From contig CAZHOR010000003.1 in NCBI GenBank assembly GCA_964534325.1, forward strand, positions 62,001 to 126,000: a DNA stretch of 64,000 nucleotides. Reading direction: 5' to 3'. Shown one piece after another: positions 14,512-23,390 of the stretch; the first letter of the stretch is position 1; every line of letters begins with the position of its first letter. The notes beneath the pieces were generated by a model that saw nothing but the letters and a program-made list of their open reading frames with translations, had not been told where the DNA came from and did no database searches. This stretch comes from JdFR-22 sp964534325 (GTDB lineage Archaea; Halobacteriota; Archaeoglobi; Archaeoglobales; Archaeoglobaceae). The position numbers and the translations under genes are program-made.

Positions 14512-16053
14512 TTAGCTCAAAGTCTTGGTGCTTTCTTTTCCTACCACTCTGTAGAGCTCATCCCGCAGTTTCTTACCATTCTTTTTCTCCCACTCTTCTA
14601 TAGGAACCCCGTATTCTGCCTGTATCTTATCTCTGTAGATCTCGGGGATGACGTTGAAAGCACAGAAGGGAATTACTTTGCCATCGGGTGTGGCGTAGTG
14701 TATCTCACAGCGCTTAACTCTCTCCAGATCGTAGTTGTAGAGGTCCTGGAAGTGCATCATACCGATGAACTGGGATCTCATGTGGAACTTGCCCAGGGTG
14801 GTGTAATCATGTCTGACGAGAACATCGAAAAGTATTTTGCTAATATCGAATTCTCCCGGAGCCTTATCAAAGTAAACGAATCTTCTGAGGTCGATGATGT
14901 CCTTGAATGCTCTGAACCTTTTCAGTCTGCTCCTGTTTATTGCTTCGGATTTCTCTTCCAGGTGCTCAAATAACCCCTCAACATCGAGAAATCTGGTGAT
15001 GGGAATTAATCTACCTTCCTCTTTGAAAGCATAAGTAGCCATACCGCAGGCAAAGTGAGTGGTTAGCTCGTACTGATGGACTCCGGTCTGCGCCTCCACG
15101 AAATGGGATATGGGTGTTACACTGGGAACCGGATAGAAGTCGCTTTTGGCTAATTCTCCTTCTGTTTGCTCCTCTATTCTCTTTATAGCTCCCGGTATAG
15201 TGATCCTGTACGTCTCTCGTTCTCTTCTCGAAAGTCTTCCCACCAGGCTGACCGGCTGAAAATTAACTCCTCTAACGATATCTATGTTCCGGGAAGCGTA
15301 GTTTATTATGTCCCCCAGTTGATGGTCGTTTATGGTTTTCAGGATGGTGGGAACGAATACCACACCCAGATTAGCTCTTCTGCAGTTATCCAGGATCTGC
15401 TGGACCTCATTGTAGTTCTTGGGATTTGTCTTCTCGTCCACACCATCGAAGGAGAGGTAAACCGTGTTCACACCGGCTTCTCTCAATCTTAGAGCTAACT
15501 CGGGCTCCATAGCCATTCTTATTCCGTTGGTGTTGAGCTGTATGTGTTCTATTCCTTCTTCCCTGATGACCTTTACAATATCTATAAGGTCGTCCCTTAA
15601 GGTGGGCTCTCCACCTGTGAGCTGAACAGCGTTCGTTCCAATTGGTTTGGTATCTCTGGCAGCCCTGACCATCTCTCTGATCTGCTCAATAGAGGGTTCA
15701 TAGACATACCCTCTAGCCTGAGCATAAAAAAAGCAGTACCAGCAAGCCAGATCACACCTATTGGTAAGCACAATATTCAGCAGAGCGGTCTGGCTTTTAT
15801 GTCTGCTGCACAAACCACAGGAGTAGGGACAATCTGTTTCATTGACGTGAGGAGTCGAGATTCCTGGTCCATCGTGAGCAAAACTTGCCGCTCTCTTGAA
15901 CATCTCGGCATCGCCCCAGTAGACGTCCTTGAATTCTCCATGCTCTTTGCAAGCCTTTTTCATCATTATTTTACCGTTTTCTTCGAACACTTCAGCGGAA
16001 ATTTTTTTGAGGCATTCAGGACAAAGTGATACAGTTTTATATGGCAATTTCAT
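14512..16053 (-). CDS. Radical SAM protein, tetraether lipid synthase (Tes)/MJ0619 family
   Basis: The 513-residue protein has an N-terminal cysteine pair region (LCPEC, then CKEHG), a second cysteine cluster (CPYSCGLC), and the radical SAM motif CDLACWYC (CX3CX2C) followed by LTGGEPTLRDD. A C-terminal cysteine region includes CEIHYATPDGKVIPFCAFN. This layout and length match the family that holds the archaeal tetraether lipid synthase, which joins two archaeol chains, and the related pterin methylase MJ0619. Its divergent neighbour is CDP-archaeol synthase, which favours a lipid role. Which of the two activities applies cannot be settled here. Confidence 0.78.
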   Translation of the reverse strand: MKLPYKTVSLCPECLKKISAEVFEENGKIMMKKACKEHGEFKDVYWGDAEMFKRAASFAHDGPGISTPHVNETDCPYSCGLCSRHKSQTALLNIVLTNRCDLACWYCFFYAQARGYVYEPSIEQIREMVRAARDTKPIGTNAVQLTGGEPTLRDDLIDIVKVIREEGIEHIQLNTNGIRMAMEPELALRLREAGVNTVYLSFDGVDEKTNPKNYNEVQQILDNCRRANLGVVFVPTILKTINDHQLGDIINYASRNIDIVRGVNFQPVSLVGRLSRRERETYRITIPGAIKRIEEQTEGELAKSDFYPVPSVTPISHFVEAQTGVHQYELTTHFACGMATYAFKEEGRLIPITRFLDVEGLFEHLEEKSEAINRSRLKRFRAFKDIIDLRRFVYFDKAPGEFDISKILFDVLVRHDYTTLGKFHMRSQFIGMMHFQDLYNYDLERVKRCEIHYATPDGKVIPFCAFNVIPEIYRDKIQAEYGVPIEEWEKKNGKKLRDELYRVVGKESTKTLS

Positions 16054-16260
16054 CGGTAAACCCCCAGCATGCGTATTTTATGCTTATAGTCGCAAAATTC
16101 CATGCCATTAATTTAATTAGAAATTATAAGGGTATATCAAAATTTCGCATCATACACTTAATTCATAACGACATAACTGGAGGTAAAGACAATGTAAGGC
16201 CAATAGATATCACTTTTTTGATTCGAAAGAGATATATTGCAGACAAAAATGTGACAAATA

Positions 16261-16836
16261 ATGCCATTTGAATTTCATAATCCCAATTATATGACAACAC
16301 TTTATATTATACTCACTGCTATCTGGCTTCTCCTTCCTTCATATACTCCTAACAACTTTGCAGTAGTCTTTGGAGGAGGGAAACCCATTGATCTGGGCAG
16401 GAACTTTATTGACGGAGGAAGGTTACTGGGCGATGGTAAGACCATCAGAGGATTCGTGGCAGGAGGTTTCGGAGGGCTGCTGGTAGCTCACCTCCAGCTC
16501 CTGTTGGAGAATCTTTCTGGTCTCAATATCTACTCTTCTCTTGTTTACACATCTTTTTTAGGAATAGTGGTTGGATTGTCCTTCGGTGCGCTAATAGGCG
16601 ATATGATGGGTAGTTTTTTTAAAAGGAGATTTAGAGTTGAAAGAGGAGGAGTGCTACCTCTAGTGGACCAGCTGGATTTTCTGGTCATTGCACTGGTTGC
16701 GGCAAGTCTTTCGCCTGATTTTTCTACAGTGTTCACTATCCCCGTAATAATCGCAGCACTTATTATAACCCCTTTCCTTCATGTATTGACCAACTTCATA
16801 GCCTATAAACTGGGTCTAAAAGAGGTGCCGTGGTAG
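16261..16836 (+). CDS. carS: CDP-archaeol synthase
   Basis: CarS transfers CMP from CTP to unsaturated archaetidic acid (DGGGP), the first head-group step in archaeal phospholipid synthesis. The protein has about five hydrophobic helices and the family segments NNFAVVFGGGKPIDLGRNFIDGGRLLGDGKT and ERGGVLPLVDQLDF. ATG 16261 gives 191 residues; ATG 16291 (MTTLYII) gives 181, nearer the usual size, so the start is open. The stop lies just before the pyrE ATG, in an operon with pyrE and guaA. Confidence 0.9.
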   Translation: MPFEFHNPNYMTTLYIILTAIWLLLPSYTPNNFAVVFGGGKPIDLGRNFIDGGRLLGDGKTIRGFVAGGFGGLLVAHLQLLLENLSGLNIYSSLVYTSFLGIVVGLSFGALIGDMMGSFFKRRFRVERGGVLPLVDQLDFLVIALVAASLSPDFSTVFTIPVIIAALIITPFLHVLTNFIAYKLGLKEVPW

Positions 16837-16838
16837 GT

Positions 16839-17369
16839 ATGCAAACTCTAATAGAAATGTTGAAGAGGACTGGAGCAATAAGATTTGGGGATTTTACTCT
16901 TTCTTCAGGCAAAAAGAGCAACCTCTACGTTGATATAAAGATCGCCTCCACTTATCCGGAAGTACTTTCAAAAATAAACGAACTGGTAATAAATAAACTG
17001 GAGAAAAAAGCAATTAAATACCACAAAATAGCTTGCGTTGAGCTGGGAGGAGTGCCGCTTGCGGTTTCTCTATCCATAGGTACAGGAAAACCTTATGCCA
17101 TATTCAGAAAGGAGAAAAAGGGATACGGTACTGGTGGGGACGTTATAGGCAATATCGATGAAGATGAAAAGGTTATTATAATCGAGGACGTGACAACTAC
17201 TGGCGGTTCAGCCCAATCGGCTGTAAACCGGGTAGAAAAGTTGAAGGGAAATGTGGAAGCAGTGATTACTGTGGTGGACAGAGAAGAAGGAGCTAAAGAA
17301 TTGTTCGCAAAACGGAGTGTTGAGTTCATTCCGTTATTGACAAAGAAGGACTTATTCGAGGAGATTTGA
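16839..17369 (+). CDS. pyrE: Orotate phosphoribosyltransferase
   Basis: The enzyme joins orotate and PRPP to make orotidine monophosphate in pyrimidine synthesis. The 176-residue protein shows the N-terminal GAIRFGDFTLSSGKKSNLYVD segment and the PRPP-binding loop VIIIEDVTTTGGS. ATG 16839 begins 2 bases after the carS stop; an upstream GTG overlaps carS. CarS uses CTP, so a shared operon with a pyrimidine gene is metabolically reasonable. Confidence 0.93.
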   Translation: MQTLIEMLKRTGAIRFGDFTLSSGKKSNLYVDIKIASTYPEVLSKINELVINKLEKKAIKYHKIACVELGGVPLAVSLSIGTGKPYAIFRKEKKGYGTGGDVIGNIDEDEKVIIIEDVTTTGGSAQSAVNRVEKLKGNVEAVITVVDREEGAKELFAKRSVEFIPLLTKKDLFEEI

Positions 17370-17374
17370 GTGGA

Positions 17375-17929
17375 ATGGTAAAGATATACGTTGTCTATAA
17401 TTACGGGCAGTACAACCACCTGATACACAGGACCTTAAGGGATTTAGGAGTAGAGACCAGGCTGGTTGAAAATACCACACCAGTTGAGGAGCTTAAAGAC
17501 CTTGACGGGCTGGTTCTGGGGGGAGGACCCACTCTGGAACGAACGGGTAACTGCGATCAATATCTCAAGGAGCTGGAGGTTCCCATACTTGGTGTTTGCC
17601 TGGGACATCAGCTCATGGCCAAAGTATTTGGTGGTGAAGTGGGGGAAGGTGGCCTGGGTGGTTACGCTGAGGTAAAAGTGAGGATCGTGGAACACGATAA
17701 TATTTTTGAAGGACTCCCCCCAGAAATAAAGGTGTGGGCCAGTCATGCGGATGAGGTGAGAGAAATACCTCCGGACTTCAAGTTGCTTGCAGAATCAGAT
17801 ATTTGCAAGATAGAGGCCATGCGACATGTGAGTAAGAATATCTACGGTATCCAGTGGCATCCCGAGGTCTTCCATACTGAAAAAGGAATGGAATTTTACC
17901 ATAATTTTGTAAAAATATGTAAAAAATAA
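17375..17929 (+). CDS. guaAA: GMP synthase, glutamine amidotransferase subunit
   Basis: This is the separate class I amidotransferase subunit of archaeal GMP synthase, which supplies ammonia to the PPi-synthetase subunit (not in the window). The nucleophile is C75 in GVCLGHQ, and the catalytic His-Glu pair is in QWHPEVFH. The 184-residue length matches archaeal GuaAA. ATG 17375 is used, five bases after the pyrE stop, rather than the overlapping TTG. Confidence 0.9.
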   Translation: MVKIYVVYNYGQYNHLIHRTLRDLGVETRLVENTTPVEELKDLDGLVLGGGPTLERTGNCDQYLKELEVPILGVCLGHQLMAKVFGGEVGEGGLGGYAEVKVRIVEHDNIFEGLPPEIKVWASHADEVREIPPDFKLLAESDICKIEAMRHVSKNIYGIQWHPEVFHTEKGMEFYHNFVKICKK

Positions 17930-18001
17930 TGGTTACAGAATAATTTGTGGATTTAGCGAATTCGCGGAAATTTTTTTATGTTCTCATGACTAATAAAAAC
18001 C

Positions 18002-19354
18002 ATGAAGACTGTTATACTTGCAGGTGGTACCGGTACCAGACTGTGGCCTCTCAGCAGAGAAGCTTACCCTAAACAGTTCATAAAACTGTTCAACGGTCAC
18101 TCTCTTTTTGAAAAAACGGTTCAAAGAGCATCGGTTTTCTCCAAACCAGAGGACATCTATATCGTAACCAATGAAAGTCACAAATTCAGTGTTGTGGACG
18201 CATTATCCGATGTGAACATTAACGTCCCGGATAAGAACATACTTCTGGAGCCTGCATCCAGGAACACATTGCCAGCGATCTATCTGGCAGTCAAAGAGAT
18301 AGGGGATGAGGATGAAGAGATCGCCGTATTGCCCTCAGACCACCATCTGGTTCTGGATGAGAAGTACATAAATGGTTTTGAGGCCGCTCAGTCCCTCTGC
18401 AAGAATTACTTGGTGACCTTTGGTATCAAGCCTACCAGACCTCACACCGGTTACGGGTACATAAAACCGGGGAAGGAGCTGAAGGGTGGTTATGAGGTGG
18501 AGCAGTTCGTGGAGAAACCGGATGAGAAGACCGCTGAAGAGTATTTGGGTAAAGGATACCTGTGGAACAGCGGAATGTTCATGTTCAAAGCCGGTCTGTT
18601 CATGAAGGAATGTGAGAAACACCAGCCTGAGCTGGCAAAGGCTTTTGAGACCGAAAGGCCTTATGACCTGGTCCCCGATATCTCCATTGATTACGGCTTA
18701 ATGGAGAAGACGGATAAAGTGGCAGTGGTCCCCCTCAGTGTGCACTGGAACGATGTGGGAAGTTTTGACGCTTTTCATGAAGTCCTGGATAAAGACGAGG
18801 ACAATAACGCCGTTAAAGGAGAGTACATTCCTATAGATTCCCAGAACAACTTTGTGATCGGGGACAGGCTTATTGCCACTATCGGTATGAAGAATACCAT
18901 TGTAGTGGATACAGGAGACGCCATCCTGGTGTGCTCCAGAGATGATGCTCAGAGGGTCAAGGAATTGGTGGATATCCTGAAATCGAAGAGTGATGAAAGA
19001 GCCACTGTACACCGCACCGTTTACCGCCCATGGGGTTCATACACCGTACTGGACGAAGGAAGTCTGTACAAGATGAAGAACATTACAGTACTGCCTGGAA
19101 AGAGGTTAAGTCTTCAAAAGCACTACCACAGGAACGAACACTGGGTAGTGGTGAGAGGTGTAGCCAACGTTACTGTAGATGATGAAACTTTCATTCTGGA
19201 GAGAGGGGAGAACACATTCATCCCTCTGGGAAGCGTTCACAGGCTGGAGAATCCGGGAAAGATACCTTTAGAAGTGATAGAGGTGCAGATAGGGGAGTAT
19301 CTGGGCGAAGATGACATAGAAAGGTTCCAGGACGACTTCGGCAGAAGCGAATGA
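18002..19354 (+). CDS. manC: Mannose-1-phosphate guanylyltransferase / mannose-6-phosphate isomerase
   Basis: The 450-residue protein has an N-terminal nucleotidyltransferase domain (LAGGTGTRLWPLSREAYPKQF, residues 6-26) and a C-terminal cupin domain (about 345-440, with HYHRNEHWVVV and a second metal-site segment). This is the bifunctional type II mannose-6-phosphate isomerase/GDP-mannose pyrophosphorylase architecture. It would supply GDP-mannose for surface glycans or glycolipids. An AT-rich run (AAATTTTTTTATG) about 25-35 bases upstream may be its TATA element. It is monocistronic by spacing. Confidence 0.92.
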   Translation: MKTVILAGGTGTRLWPLSREAYPKQFIKLFNGHSLFEKTVQRASVFSKPEDIYIVTNESHKFSVVDALSDVNINVPDKNILLEPASRNTLPAIYLAVKEIGDEDEEIAVLPSDHHLVLDEKYINGFEAAQSLCKNYLVTFGIKPTRPHTGYGYIKPGKELKGGYEVEQFVEKPDEKTAEEYLGKGYLWNSGMFMFKAGLFMKECEKHQPELAKAFETERPYDLVPDISIDYGLMEKTDKVAVVPLSVHWNDVGSFDAFHEVLDKDEDNNAVKGEYIPIDSQNNFVIGDRLIATIGMKNTIVVDTGDAILVCSRDDAQRVKELVDILKSKSDERATVHRTVYRPWGSYTVLDEGSLYKMKNITVLPGKRLSLQKHYHRNEHWVVVRGVANVTVDDETFILERGENTFIPLGSVHRLENPGKIPLEVIEVQIGEYLGEDDIERFQDDFGRSE

Positions 19355-19558
19355 TCACGAAAAGAGATATGGCCACACTTACCCCTTTTTGGCAGCTCTC
19401 CAACTCTTAGACCGTTTTTGACGGTGATAGTGGCAGAAGTCATTTTCTACCCTTATGTTGAAATATCGTTTTTTAGGCTATCCGAAAAATTTAACTGTGG
19501 TTGATGCCAGTAGTAATTGCTGAGATTGAAAGAACTCGGCAGATGGAAGTGGTGGGAT

Positions 19559-19744
19559 ATGCCATCAACTATTGATCAGGATAAATGTGATGGGTGCGCA
19601 GAATGCATTGACGTATGTCCCCAAGAAATAATCGACCTTGATGATGAAGGGAAAGCCTATGTCACTGACCCGGACGAGTGTGACGACTGCTGTTCATGCG
19701 TAGAGGTCTGCCCTCAAGGAGCAATAAGCAATCCCGAATGTTAA
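19559..19744 (+). CDS. 2[4Fe-4S] ferredoxin
   Basis: The 61-residue protein is a clostridial-type ferredoxin: CDGCAECIDVCP and CDDCCSCVEVCP give two CX2CX2CX3CP cluster motifs. The second contains an additional adjacent cysteine (CDDCC). ATG 19559 is chosen over an upstream in-frame start that would add a tryptophan-rich 14-residue leader. It sits alone between manC and a convergent gene. Confidence 0.88.
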   Translation: MPSTIDQDKCDGCAECIDVCPQEIIDLDDEGKAYVTDPDECDDCCSCVEVCPQGAISNPEC

Positions 19745-19826
19745 CAACATCCTTTTTTCTTTTTATAAGGTATACAATCAATTAGCTAAAGGGTGGTTAA
19801 TGATTGATGCCCTGTAAACATCTCAC

Positions 19827-20414
19827 TTATCTTTTCTTTTCTCTGGGGATGCAGATTATCTCTTTGATCTGGAGGTCGAAGAAAGTGTTCATGTGGGCAG
19901 GCCTAAGTATAACAGCTGTATCGGCTCCTCCGCCTCTACCCCCGATCGCTATGGATTCTTCCAGGGGGACTGCGCTACTGTCGGCGGCCATTATGGCTAT
20001 CTCCACGCAGACCTTTAGCCCGTGACCGAAAAGTGAGCGGAGGGCCTCGGCAACAGCTTCAACCCTTGAAGCCCCGCCAAGCCTCTTTGAGAAGCTCCTC
20101 TCTACGCCGGAGAGCATGTGGCTCTGCCTGACAAATCTTACTCCCTGTTCTTTGAGGTAGTTCTCTATCTCAGGAGGCATGGAATCCTCGCCTTCCATAA
20201 GGAATCCCGTGTGGTAGGTAACTACCACAAGCTGAACATCCAATCCCTTCTGGTCAATGATCTCCAAAGCTCTGGTGGCGGTCTCACCACTTGAAGAAGC
20301 AACAATTACGTGCTTGATTCCCGGTTCCCGGGCTCTCTCCAGAGCCAGGTTCAATGTGGCTTCTGTGTTATCCTTTCCCGGAGTATTGAAGTAAGTGATA
20401 CTCTTTTCTTCCAT
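19827..20414 (-). CDS. Pyruvate kinase alpha/beta (C-terminal) domain-like protein
   Basis: The protein of about 195 residues has the fold of the pyruvate kinase C-terminal domain as a stand-alone protein. It starts ITYFNTPGKDNTEATL and contains VIVASSSGETATRA and a glycine-rich GGRGGGADTAV segment. Relatives are conserved in archaea (for example the AF0103 type) but their function is unknown. The start may be at 20429 or 20414; the second is nearer the family start. It converges on the ferredoxin gene. Confidence 0.75.
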   Translation of the reverse strand: MEEKSITYFNTPGKDNTEATLNLALERAREPGIKHVIVASSSGETATRALEIIDQKGLDVQLVVVTYHTGFLMEGEDSMPPEIENYLKEQGVRFVRQSHMLSGVERSFSKRLGGASRVEAVAEALRSLFGHGLKVCVEIAIMAADSSAVPLEESIAIGGRGGGADTAVILRPAHMNTFFDLQIKEIICIPREKKR

Positions 20415-20563
20415 CATATCCTCCATCATAACACTTGCCTTTTGCCAGGTTTTAATATGTTATTGGTTTACTATAGCTATATGGCCTGAAGCACTACAAA
20501 GGGTAACATGCAACCTTTTTCTATTATTTAAAATCTCTTCAGTTTTCTGCACTATCTTTAAAA

Positions 20564-21760
20564 TTAAAAAACGGTCAGACATCCTCTCAGGAGTTTCTGG
20601 GTGATATGGTAAACTTTTTCCAGTTTTTCAGAGGTTATCTCCTCTATTTCATTTTTCAGGTCAGAGAAACTGGCAGGATTAACCACTCCTATATCTACAG
20701 CCTGCGGTTTATTAACGGGTTCCCCTATCTGAGAAAGGAGGTTGACGTAAACTTCCTCCACTTTTCCGCTCTCATATATCTCTTGAGCCAGCAGGAATGC
20801 CAGCAAATTGTAGATCTTACCTACGTGTGCCAGAGAGTTTTTGCCCGCTGCTGCTTCCAGGCTCATGGGCCTGTAGGGGGTGATCAAACCGTTCACCCTA
20901 TTGCCTCTACCCACAGAACCGTCATCTCCCGCTTCCGCTGACGTCCCGGTCAAGGTCAGGTACACCAGTTCATTGGTGTAATCGTCTGCTGTATTGATCT
21001 GCACCGAAACCTCCCTCTCAGTGTAATGGGAAGAAGCGTCAAGTAACCTGTTCTTTACATCCTCTTTAACGGAAATGTAGTGGTCCAGATCGGGGACTTT
21101 TCCGGCCACAAACGCAGCGGCGATAGTCAATTTAATTTTATCCCTTTTTCTGCTGGCCATCACTTTGACGTCTTCTCCCAGCTCGGGGTAATCCTTCCTG
21201 AAAGAGTGAGAAGAAAGTAATTTTTCCACTTCAAGTACCAGTTTCTCGGTCTCGCTAAAAGGGGCGTGAGAAACACCGATAGAAGTGTCATTTGCTTTAG
21301 GCTCTTTTCCGTATAAGCTCTGTAATTCTGCGGAGCCGTGACCGATTTTTGAGTCGAAAACAAAGTTCTTCTCAACATCTGTGTGGTGGAGGATTCTCTT
21401 GAGGTATTCTTTACCGGATTCTACAGCCAGCTCATGGATTGGGATGGTGCCTCCCCCGACCCGGGATGTCGCCCGACCCGAGAGGATCACCTGGACGGGT
21501 TTCAGAACTTTTCCACCTCCAAATCCTACATCTACATCCCCTGCAACTATTTGAATCTTATCAGTGTTGTAATGCAGGATGTTTCCGTAGTTCTGCAAAT
21601 AGTAGTTAGCGAGAGTCGTAGACACCGATTCGGCTATCCCATCGGCAAGAGTGTCCGGATGACCCAAACCCTTCCGCTCTACCATCTCCACCGGCAATTT
21701 CTCTATAGGGATCCTGTTCAATTCCTGTATGAATAGGGAGTTCTCACTTAGCATGGCCAT
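20564..21760 (-). CDS. mat: S-adenosylmethionine synthase, archaeal type
   Basis: The enzyme makes S-adenosylmethionine from ATP and methionine. The 398-residue protein shows the archaeal MAT segments ERKGLGHPDTLADGIAE, GDVDVGFGGGKVLKPV and FDSKIGHGSAEL, which differ from bacterial MetK. Alternative ATG codons two residues apart exist at the start. It is separated by about 130 AT-rich bases from the downstream gene. It supplies the cofactor for the radical SAM and methyltransfer enzymes of the cell. Confidence 0.94.
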   Translation of the reverse strand: MAMLSENSLFIQELNRIPIEKLPVEMVERKGLGHPDTLADGIAESVSTTLANYYLQNYGNILHYNTDKIQIVAGDVDVGFGGGKVLKPVQVILSGRATSRVGGGTIPIHELAVESGKEYLKRILHHTDVEKNFVFDSKIGHGSAELQSLYGKEPKANDTSIGVSHAPFSETEKLVLEVEKLLSSHSFRKDYPELGEDVKVMASRKRDKIKLTIAAAFVAGKVPDLDHYISVKEDVKNRLLDASSHYTEREVSVQINTADDYTNELVYLTLTGTSAEAGDDGSVGRGNRVNGLITPYRPMSLEAAAGKNSLAHVGKIYNLLAFLLAQEIYESGKVEEVYVNLLSQIGEPVNKPQAVDIGVVNPASFSDLKNEIEEITSEKLEKVYHITQKLLRGCLTVF

Positions 21761-21870
21761 AAAACCTCATTAGTTTTAATGTTTTAATAATTTATATTCT
21801 CACCTGAATGATGCGTGGGGGCTTAATTCATTTTGCCTGTCCGGAGTCTAAGATGACCTGAAAACTGTAA

Positions 21871-22176
21871 TTACATCTTACTCCCGAACATGAAAAAGAA
21901 TGCCAGGACCATGAGCACTATGGCAAGTATAAGGGCCAGTACAGCATAACGGGACTCACCGAAGACTATAGGTATAGGTCCAATCAGTATCACTCCACCA
22001 CCTTTGACCTTTTTCCTTGCTCTGAGCTCATCATACTCCTCTTCGCCTTTACATCTCTCTTCATCTTCATGCCTCTCATGGGGAACATGCTCCCAGGTTT
22101 CAGAGCTCTCGGTAAACCCCCTGATAATGAAGTAAATCCCTACTATTATAATGGCCAAGGCTATCAGCTGGATCAT
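21871..22176 (-). CDS. DUF131 family membrane protein
   Basis: The 101-residue protein has an N-terminal membrane helix (LIALAIIIVGIYFII), a charged central loop, the signature GGVILIGPIPIVFGES, and a C-terminal helix. This is the archaeal TIGR00304/DUF131 family of unknown function. It follows a second copy of the same family by 4 bases, so the two form a paralogous pair in one transcript. Confidence 0.78.
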   Translation of the reverse strand: MIQLIALAIIIVGIYFIIRGFTESSETWEHVPHERHEDEERCKGEEEYDELRARKKVKGGGVILIGPIPIVFGESRYAVLALILAIVLMVLAFFFMFGSKM

Positions 22177-22180
22177 GTTA

Positions 22181-22384
22181 TCACCGCAGGAATAGGTAGA
22201 AGATGAAGAGCATTACCGCACCAATTATTATGCCAGTTACAGCCATTTGGGGTGAAGAGCCAAAGATGATGGGTATGGGCCCTATAAGCAAGACACCCCC
22301 GACATCACCCCCGCTGGATATGGTGAAGAGAGCTAACCCCAGGAAGAGGAGTGCAAAACCAACGAATACCTTATCAGGGCGCAT
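22181..22384 (-). CDS. DUF131 family membrane protein (short paralogue)
   Basis: The 67-residue protein has two membrane helices around the signature GGVLLIGPIPIIFGSS, shared with the next gene downstream. ATG 22384 is chosen because the hydrophobic helix begins directly after it; an in-frame upstream start adds 15 residues. Function is unknown for the family. Confidence 0.75.
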   Translation of the reverse strand: MRPDKVFVGFALLFLGLALFTISSGGDVGGVLLIGPIPIIFGSSPQMAVTGIIIGAVMLFIFYLFLR

Positions 22385-22470
22385 AATGGAATTAATACAT
22401 ATATGATTAAAATTTTTGGCTCCAGCCAATCTTTCGTTACATTTTTCTATAACGAAATAAAAATGGTTTC

Positions 22471-22692
22471 ATGTGTCTCTCTACCAGAGAAAAAGAATTC
22501 ATTGAAGACTGGCTGCAATACATCGAAGGGAATATCACCCTCAACAAATTCGTTGAGAAATGGGGGAGTGAAGGAAAGGACTGGAAAGTCTATATGAGGG
22601 TCTTGAGGCACCGCATATCCAAAAAATACGACTCCATGCTCAAGGACCTCCTGTTAATGCGAAAATTCATCGACCTGGAAGCACATCCCTAA
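22471..22692 (+). CDS. Small hypothetical protein
   Basis: The frame encodes 73 residues rich in charged and aromatic residues (EFIEDWLQYIEGN, DWKVYMRVLRHRISKKY) that would be mostly helical. I do not recognise a family. It starts with ATG and lies between convergent and divergent neighbours, so it would be monocistronic. Composition looks like a real small gene but there is no strong start signal. Confidence 0.5.
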   Translation: MCLSTREKEFIEDWLQYIEGNITLNKFVEKWGSEGKDWKVYMRVLRHRISKKYDSMLKDLLLMRKFIDLEAHP

Positions 22693-22718
22693 AAAGGAAA
22701 TAAAATCCATCATTTTTC

Positions 22719-23321
22719 CTATCCCTTCTTATCTTGCTTCTCTTCTTTCTCTTCTTTCTCTTTCTTTTTCTGCTCTTCTAATCTGTCAAAGAATACGTTT
22801 TTGCCCGTGGAGGAGAGGGGGACGCCGATTACCACATCTCCTTCGATCAGCCCCATGTCTCTGGCTGTTGATCCCACAGTGTACATTACCCTATTATCGA
22901 CATTGAAGATGCTGGACATTTTTGCTGCTGAGCCTATTGCTATCCCCAGGTCCAGCAGCTTGAAGGCGCAGTTGGGTCCCCTATAGTCTCTACCATCTAC
23001 TCTGTCCTCTTCTTTGGGAAAATTGTTGCAGTCGTAGTACCCGCAGGCACCGCAGTTGAGGTTGATCGCTTTTCCACCATTAACTCCCAGAAGGATAACA
23101 CCAGAAGAAGCCTTTAGGTTCTCCCCATCTCTCTTGAAGATCTTTCTCCTACCCTCTTCGATCATCTTGTCAGCTAAAGCGTCCTTATCTTCTCCATCGA
23201 CATAGACTATCTTAATATCATCTTCTCCCTTCGATTTAGGAGCAGTTCTGGCGGAAATGGACATCAAATAAGCGGCTAACTTAACCGATTCGCCCCTGAA
23301 CTCCTCGTCATTAAGTATCAT
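22719..23321 (-). CDS. DUF2148 ferredoxin-domain protein
   Basis: The 200-residue protein carries a cysteine cluster (NLNCGACGYYDC, later NCAFK) typical of DUF2148, a predicted ferredoxin-like domain protein of archaea and anaerobes. The C-terminal region has LIEGDVVIGVPLSSTGKNVFFDR followed by a lysine/glutamate tail (KKKEKEEKEEK) encoded by a low-complexity run. Function is unknown; a redox or Fe-S role is likely. It is monocistronic. Confidence 0.78.
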   Translation of the reverse strand: MILNDEEFRGESVKLAAYLMSISARTAPKSKGEDDIKIVYVDGEDKDALADKMIEEGRRKIFKRDGENLKASSGVILLGVNGGKAINLNCGACGYYDCNNFPKEEDRVDGRDYRGPNCAFKLLDLGIAIGSAAKMSSIFNVDNRVMYTVGSTARDMGLIEGDVVIGVPLSSTGKNVFFDRLEEQKKKEKEEKEEKQDKKG

Positions 23322-23390
23322 GTAACATCCAGCTCGAGGTCTACTAATAAGTTTAATGTTAAAGCTTTAAGAATAAAATGAAAGACTTAA

